This document shows, one piece after another, positions 30,986 through 34,663 of a DNA stretch of 34,663 nt (position 1 is its first letter; each line of letters opens with the position of its first letter). Source of the DNA: Bacillota bacterium (lineage in GTDB: Bacteria > Bacillota > Clostridia > Peptostreptococcales > Anaerovoracaceae); the NCBI GenBank assembly GCA_016284575.1, contig JAEEPD010000059.1, positions 1-34,663 of the forward strand, written 5' to 3'. The notes under the pieces are model-generated. The model was not told the DNA's origin. It saw only the letters and a list, made by a program, of their open reading frames with translations, and did not search any database. Position numbers and translations under genes: made by a program.

Positions 30986-31453
30986 ATGCTCAGATTCGAG
31001 ATACCCGGCCGGGATGTGCTGGAGATAAGCACTCTGCTGCTGGATTACAACGGAACCATAGCAAGGGACGGCCAGCTGATCCCCGAGCTCATAGAGCGCA
31101 TAAAGCTGCTGCAGGAAGACCTTCAGGTGCTGGTGCTTACCGCTGACACCTACGGCAACGTCCGCAGCCAGTGCCAGCCCCACGGCATAGAGGTCCGCAC
31201 CTTCCCCAGCGCCGGAGCAGCCCGCTTCAAGGCGGAAATCGCCAAAAGCTTCGGCAGCGGCGTCTGCAGCCTGGGAAACGGCTTCAACGACGCGGAGATG
31301 TTCGACGCCTCGGAGCTTTCCATCGCCGTTCTTGACGACGAGGGCATCTGGGCGGGACTTGTTTCCCATGCGGACATACTGGTGAAAAGCCCCATGGACG
31401 GGCTGGACCTGCTGCTGAAAAAGGACCGTTTAAGAGCAACCTTAAGAACCTAA
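30986..31453 (+). CDS. Small HAD-family protein (soluble P-type-ATPase-like)
   Basis: 155 residues. HAD motifs are visible: motif I LLLDYNGTI with D20, motif II LTADT and motif IV GNGFNDAEMF with a following acidic residue. The second position of motif I is Asn (D20-Y-N22) instead of the usual Asp of HAD phosphatases, which suggests weak phosphatase activity or a P-type-ATPase-like branch (soluble stand-alone phosphorylation domain). The ATG at 30986 has AAGGAG five bases upstream; an upstream in-frame TTG at 30905 is itself the -35 element and cannot be the start. It is 39 bases before the ABC permease gene and probably in its operon. The substrate is unknown. Confidence 0.85.
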   Translation: MLRFEIPGRDVLEISTLLLDYNGTIARDGQLIPELIERIKLLQEDLQVLVLTADTYGNVRSQCQPHGIEVRTFPSAGAARFKAEIAKSFGSGVCSLGNGFNDAEMFDASELSIAVLDDEGIWAGLVSHADILVKSPMDGLDLLLKKDRLRATLRT

Positions 31454-31492
31454 AATGTATTTACCCGGCCCCGGAGGGCCCCGCAACGCTTA

Positions 31493-32449
31493 ATGAGCAG
31501 ATATTTTCTTAAAAGAATAATACTTCTTTTGCCCACACTGCTGGCCATACTGCTGGCAGTATTTATGCTGCTCAATGTTACCAGCCCCGCAAGATTCAGC
31601 GGCTTTGGGATCTACAGCTCCGGCTACGCCGAAGGCAGCACGGACCTTCTGGACAGAGTTTTCGAAAGCACTCAGGCAGAACCCGGGCTCTTCAACAAAT
31701 ACCTCCGCTACTGCTACAACCTGCTGATACACGGGGAATTCGGAGCCAGCGACAGCATCTTCGGCATCAGCCAGGAGATCTTCTTCAGGCTTGGGATATC
31801 CCTGATACTGGCGGGCTTCGGCTTTCTCATCTCTCTGCTGATAGGCATACCCCTTGGCGTCACCGCCGCCATTAAAAACGGCGATGCCGCAGACAGGATC
31901 ATCAGCATGGGAACCCTTGTAGCGGCATCCATACCCTCCTACACCCTGGCGGTACTGACCATGGTCATCTTCACCGTGCAGCTGCGCTGGCTGCCCCTTC
32001 TGGGCCTCAGCTCCTGGAAATCCTACGTGATGCCTATTATGGTCATTGCGGCCGCAGGCATCGCAATGACTGTCAAAATGACCCGCTCCGCGGTGCTGGA
32101 GGTGCTGGGAAAGCAGTACATAACCGTGCTCCACGCCAAGGGCATCAGCGAAAGGGACATCATTTTCAGGCACATTCTGAAGAACTCCTTCGTGACCATA
32201 GCAAGCACCCTGAACAATCTGGCAGCCCAGCTGCTCTGCGGCACCCTGATAGCGGAGAATTTCTTCGCTTTCCCGGGCATTGGCCAGCTGGTGTTCCGCT
32301 CCGTCAGCCAGGGCCAGCCCTACGTGCTCCTCGGGACCGTGGCGGTGCTTTCCGTGCTCCTTATGAGCTTCAACATTTTCTTCGATTTCGTCTGCGCCCT
32401 CATAAGTCCGCAGATCCGCATGGAATATTCGCACAAAGGCAGGAAATAG
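31493..32449 (+). CDS. Peptide/nickel ABC transporter permease, DppB type
   Basis: 318 residues. It begins with the family signature SRYFLKRIILLLPTLLA and one helix, then a long outside loop (about 30-95), then five more helices. The EAA-type loop contacting the ATPase is at about 195-220 (MTRSAVLEVLGKQYITVLHAKGIS, visible as AKGISERDI). DppB-type permeases pair with DppC-type ones for uptake of di- or oligopeptides, or nickel. The ATG at 31493 has GGAGGG 15 bases upstream, further than ideal, and part of a small GGCCC-CGGA-GGGCC hairpin (31467-31480). It is the first transporter gene after the HAD gene. Confidence 0.92.
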   Translation: MSRYFLKRIILLLPTLLAILLAVFMLLNVTSPARFSGFGIYSSGYAEGSTDLLDRVFESTQAEPGLFNKYLRYCYNLLIHGEFGASDSIFGISQEIFFRLGISLILAGFGFLISLLIGIPLGVTAAIKNGDAADRIISMGTLVAASIPSYTLAVLTMVIFTVQLRWLPLLGLSSWKSYVMPIMVIAAAGIAMTVKMTRSAVLEVLGKQYITVLHAKGISERDIIFRHILKNSFVTIASTLNNLAAQLLCGTLIAENFFAFPGIGQLVFRSVSQGQPYVLLGTVAVLSVLLMSFNIFFDFVCALISPQIRMEYSHKGRK

Positions 32450-32452
32450 CAT

Positions 32453-33316
32453 TTGAGCACTGAAAAAGCTTCAAAACCCAGCAGTCCTGCGCGCAGGGCA
32501 CTGAAACGCTTCGCGAAAAACCGCCTGGCGCTCTTTTGCCTTGCAGTCTTTCTTTTGATACTGGTGGTCTGCCTCCTGGCGCCCCTGTTTACCAGCGAGG
32601 ACCCCGCTGAGCTCAACCTCGGCAATACCAAGCAGAACCCGAGCCTGGCTCACCCCATGGGCACCGATATCCTCGGAAGGGATATTCTGGCCCGCATGCT
32701 CTACGGCGGCAGGACCACCTTCCGCATCTGCTTTGTGGCGATGCTTCTGTCCTCTGCCTTCGGCCTGTTTTTCGGCCTTCTTTCGGGCTTTTTCGGAGGC
32801 ACCCTGGACCAGATGATCTCAAGGGCCAACGATGGTCTGGCCTCCATACCCACCTTCCTGCTTGCCATCTTCGTGGAGGTGGTGACCGGCGCGGGCAAAG
32901 GCAATTACATGTACGCAATAGCGCTGGCACTGACGCCGCCGCTTATACGCCTCACCAGGAATCTGGTCATGAGCATAATGGGAAGCGAATACATCGAAGC
33001 CGCAAGGGCTTTGGGTGTGAAAAACAGCCGCATAATTTCCGGCCATGTGCTTAGAAATATTGCAGGACCTGTCATCGTCCAGATCTTTTCGAATTTTTCC
33101 GAGGCCATACTCACCTGCACCATCATGGGCTATCTGGGGCTGGGAGTCCACTCCCCCCGCGTGGAATGGGGCACCATAATTAAGGACGGCTTCGGCTTCA
33201 TACTCAACGCGCCCCTTCAGATAGCGCTGCCCTGTCTTGTCGTTTTCATCTGCGTGCTGACCCTCAACATAGTGGGCAGCGGCATCCGCGACGCCCTGTC
33301 CGAGGAGGAAGAATGA
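32453..33316 (+). CDS. Peptide/nickel ABC transporter permease, DppC type
   Basis: 287 residues from a TTG start at 32453, three bases after the upstream stop codon and with AGGA in range; translation is probably coupled. The N-terminal region has the charged SPARRALKRFAKNRLALFCL entry and a helix, then the DppC/OppC-typical HPMGTDILGRDILARMLYGGR segment before the core helices. The EAA loop is ARALGVKNSRIISGHVLRN. It forms the membrane channel together with the DppB-type subunit. The stop codon overlaps the ATPase start by four bases. Confidence 0.93.
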   Translation: MSTEKASKPSSPARRALKRFAKNRLALFCLAVFLLILVVCLLAPLFTSEDPAELNLGNTKQNPSLAHPMGTDILGRDILARMLYGGRTTFRICFVAMLLSSAFGLFFGLLSGFFGGTLDQMISRANDGLASIPTFLLAIFVEVVTGAGKGNYMYAIALALTPPLIRLTRNLVMSIMGSEYIEAARALGVKNSRIISGHVLRNIAGPVIVQIFSNFSEAILTCTIMGYLGLGVHSPRVEWGTIIKDGFGFILNAPLQIALPCLVVFICVLTLNIVGSGIRDALSEEEE

Positions 33317-34299
33317 TGCAGAAGCTTCTTGAGATAAAAGATCTGAGCATAGAATTCAGCTCCCCCAAGGGCACAGCCAGGGCCGTGAACGACGTCAGCC
33401 TGAGCATTGCCCCGGGAGAAAGCCTCGGCATAGTGGGAGAGTCGGGCTCAGGCAAGAGCACCATCGCCCACGCGGTGATGCAGCTGCTGCCAAAGTCCGC
33501 GAAAATAAGCTCCGGCAGCATTTTCTTCGAAGGCCGGGACCTTCTTCGGATGTCTGCGGCGGACCTTCGCTCCCTAAGAGGACGGGATATCTCCATGATA
33601 TTCCAGGACCCCATGCAGTGCCTGGACCCCAGCTTCACCATAGCATATCAGCTGGTGGAGACCCTGCAGGCCCACGAAAAGCTGAGCAGGGACGAAGCCC
33701 GCAAGGCCTCCCTTCAGATGCTTCAGCGGGTGGGCATCCACAATGCGGAGGACATAATGAAGCGCTACCAGCACGAGCTTTCCGGCGGAATGCGCCAGAG
33801 GGTGATGATAGCCATGGCGCTGCTCACAAGGCCCAGGCTTCTGATAGCCGACGAGCCCACCACTGCGCTGGATGTGACCATACAGGACCAGATCCTGCAG
33901 CTTCTTAAGGGCTACGCAAGGGAAGCCGGCATGTCCATGCTCTTCATAACCCACAGCTTCGGCGTGGTGGCGGATGTGTGCGACAGGGTGGCCGTCCTCT
34001 ACGGCGGCAGGCTCTGCGAATACGGAAGCTGCGAAAGCCTCTTCTATGAGGCCCGTCACCCCTACACCAGGGGCCTGCTGGAGGCGGTTCCCACCATGGA
34101 GCGAGATAAGGCTCTGCCCCTCCACTCCATAGACGGCGCTCCTGTGAGCGTTTTCGATCCTCCCAAGGGCTGCCCCTTTGCTCCAAGATGCAGCAGGTGC
34201 AGGGAGGACAGTCAGCTGGCGGAAAAATGCCTCGGCAGCATACCGCCTCTTAAGGAAGCGGCCCCGGGCCACAGCTTCGCCTGCTTTATTGAACGATGA
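33313..34299 (+). CDS. Peptide/nickel ABC transporter ATPase, DppD type
   Basis: 328 residues. The nucleotide-binding domain is complete: Walker A GESGSGKST, Q-loop FQDP, signature LSGGMRQR, Walker B LLIADEP and a H-loop ITHSFGVV. The C-terminal oligopeptide-transporter domain has GCPFAPRCSRC and ends near FACFIER, typical of DppD/OppD, and its cysteines may hold an Fe-S cluster as seen in some family members. ATG-ATG at 33313 gives two possible starts one codon apart. The ATGA overlaps at both ends (33313-33316 and 34296-34299) show tight coupling with its neighbours. Confidence 0.95.
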   Translation: MMQKLLEIKDLSIEFSSPKGTARAVNDVSLSIAPGESLGIVGESGSGKSTIAHAVMQLLPKSAKISSGSIFFEGRDLLRMSAADLRSLRGRDISMIFQDPMQCLDPSFTIAYQLVETLQAHEKLSRDEARKASLQMLQRVGIHNAEDIMKRYQHELSGGMRQRVMIAMALLTRPRLLIADEPTTALDVTIQDQILQLLKGYAREAGMSMLFITHSFGVVADVCDRVAVLYGGRLCEYGSCESLFYEARHPYTRGLLEAVPTMERDKALPLHSIDGAPVSVFDPPKGCPFAPRCSRCREDSQLAEKCLGSIPPLKEAAPGHSFACFIER

Positions 34300-34663
34300 G
34301 CGAGATTTTAAAAGTCGAAAACTTAAGCAAATACTTCCCCGCGAAGAACAGCTCCGGAAAGAAAACGGTTTTCAAGGCCGTTGACGGAGTGTCTTTTGCC
34401 GTGGAAAAGGGCTCCTGCTTCGGCCTGGTGGGTGAGTCCGGCAGCGGAAAGACCACCACAGGACGATCCGTCCTCAGGCTCATAGAGCCCAGCGCCGGCA
34501 GGATAATATATGACGGAAGGGACATAACCCGCGCCAATATGGCCCCCTACCGCAAGAAGATGCAGATAATATTCCAGAATCCGGGCGGCTCCCTTGACTC
34601 CAAGTATCTGGTGGGGGATGTGGTCGCCGAGGGCATGAGGGCCAACCGCATGTATGCCTCTAA
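34296..34663 (+). CDS. Peptide/nickel ABC transporter ATPase, DppF type (partial, cut by window end)
   Basis: 122 codons are visible before the sequence ends; the frame is open to the last base. It begins MSEILKVENLSKYFPAK and has Walker A GESGSGKTTTGR and the Q-loop FQNPGGSLDSK, so it is the second ATPase of the importer, DppF/OppF type. The ATG overlaps the stop of the DppD-type gene (ATGA), so expression is coupled. The signature, Walker B and C-terminal parts lie outside the window. No substrate-binding protein gene is seen upstream; it could follow this gene. Confidence 0.93.
   Translation, partial: MSEILKVENLSKYFPAKNSSGKKTVFKAVDGVSFAVEKGSCFGLVGESGSGKTTTGRSVLRLIEPSAGRIIYDGRDITRANMAPYRKKMQIIFQNPGGSLDSKYLVGDVVAEGMRANRMYAS

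Overview
The window looks like a chromosomal segment of a moderately high-GC anaerobic member of the Clostridia. The evidence is the rpsF-ssb-rpsR order, the MEP-pathway gene ispE, strong GGAGG ribosome binding sites with occasional TTG starts, frequent ATA and AGG/AGA codons, sigma-A promoters with 17-base spacers, and several families typical of gut Firmicutes (DUF4405, paired flavodoxins, M42 peptidases, Cthe_2159-type carbohydrate-binding protein, TIR/propeller receptor). I cannot name the genus. I see no phage, insertion sequence, integrase, CRISPR array or plasmid replication gene. The content is chromosomal, with some accessory genes of interest.

Layout. (1) 1-1470, minus: tadA followed by an exported Ig-like/basic coiled-coil protein, ending at a 13-bp terminator. 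(2) 1515-1715: a divergent promoter pair that shares one self-complementary -35 hexamer, driving tadA leftward and tRNA-Arg(CCU) rightward. (3) 1766-3857, minus: a redox cassette of a cytoplasmic flavodoxin, a lipoprotein flavodoxin and a six-helix DUF4405-like membrane protein, behind a perfect consensus promoter flanked by two matching operators. (4) 3988-6880, minus: a short-chain dehydrogenase and a large helical-repeat protein of unknown function. (5) 7121-10192, plus: alanine racemase and a secreted beta-helix carbohydrate-binding protein with Q/N/P-rich repeats. (6) 10268-13210, minus: hslO, a DUF1934 protein and an S41 protease, a likely envelope/redox stress operon. (7) 13366-14325, plus: ispE.

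(8) 14443-21839, minus: a tight array of three M42 aminopeptidases, a TIR-transmembrane-propeller protein and prmA. (9) 21913-24078, minus: an apparent fusion of a MalY/PatB-type PLP enzyme to a sugar-nucleotidyltransferase-like domain. (10) 24290-25438, minus: two uncharacterised genes, one encoding a zinc-ribbon, tail-anchored protein. (11) 25571-27475: an EamA transporter and a divergent LysR regulator with a perfect 19-bp palindrome between them. (12) 27569-28700, minus: the S6-SSB-S18 operon with a structured leader. (13) 28786-30727, minus: an antitoxin-like remnant, an HD-domain phosphohydrolase and a D-cysteine desulfhydrase-type enzyme. (14) 30905-34663, plus: a HAD protein and four genes of a peptide/nickel ABC importer, the last cut by the window edge.

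The themes are amino-acid and peptide use (M42 trio, peptide importer, D-cysteine desulfhydrase, MalY domain, EamA exporter), redox handling (flavodoxins, Hsp33) and envelope functions. The most unusual items are the PLP enzyme-nucleotidyltransferase fusion, the TIR receptor inside a peptidase array, and the two-flavodoxin membrane cassette with its double-operator promoter. All functions are read from sequence motifs and remembered family features; no database search was possible.
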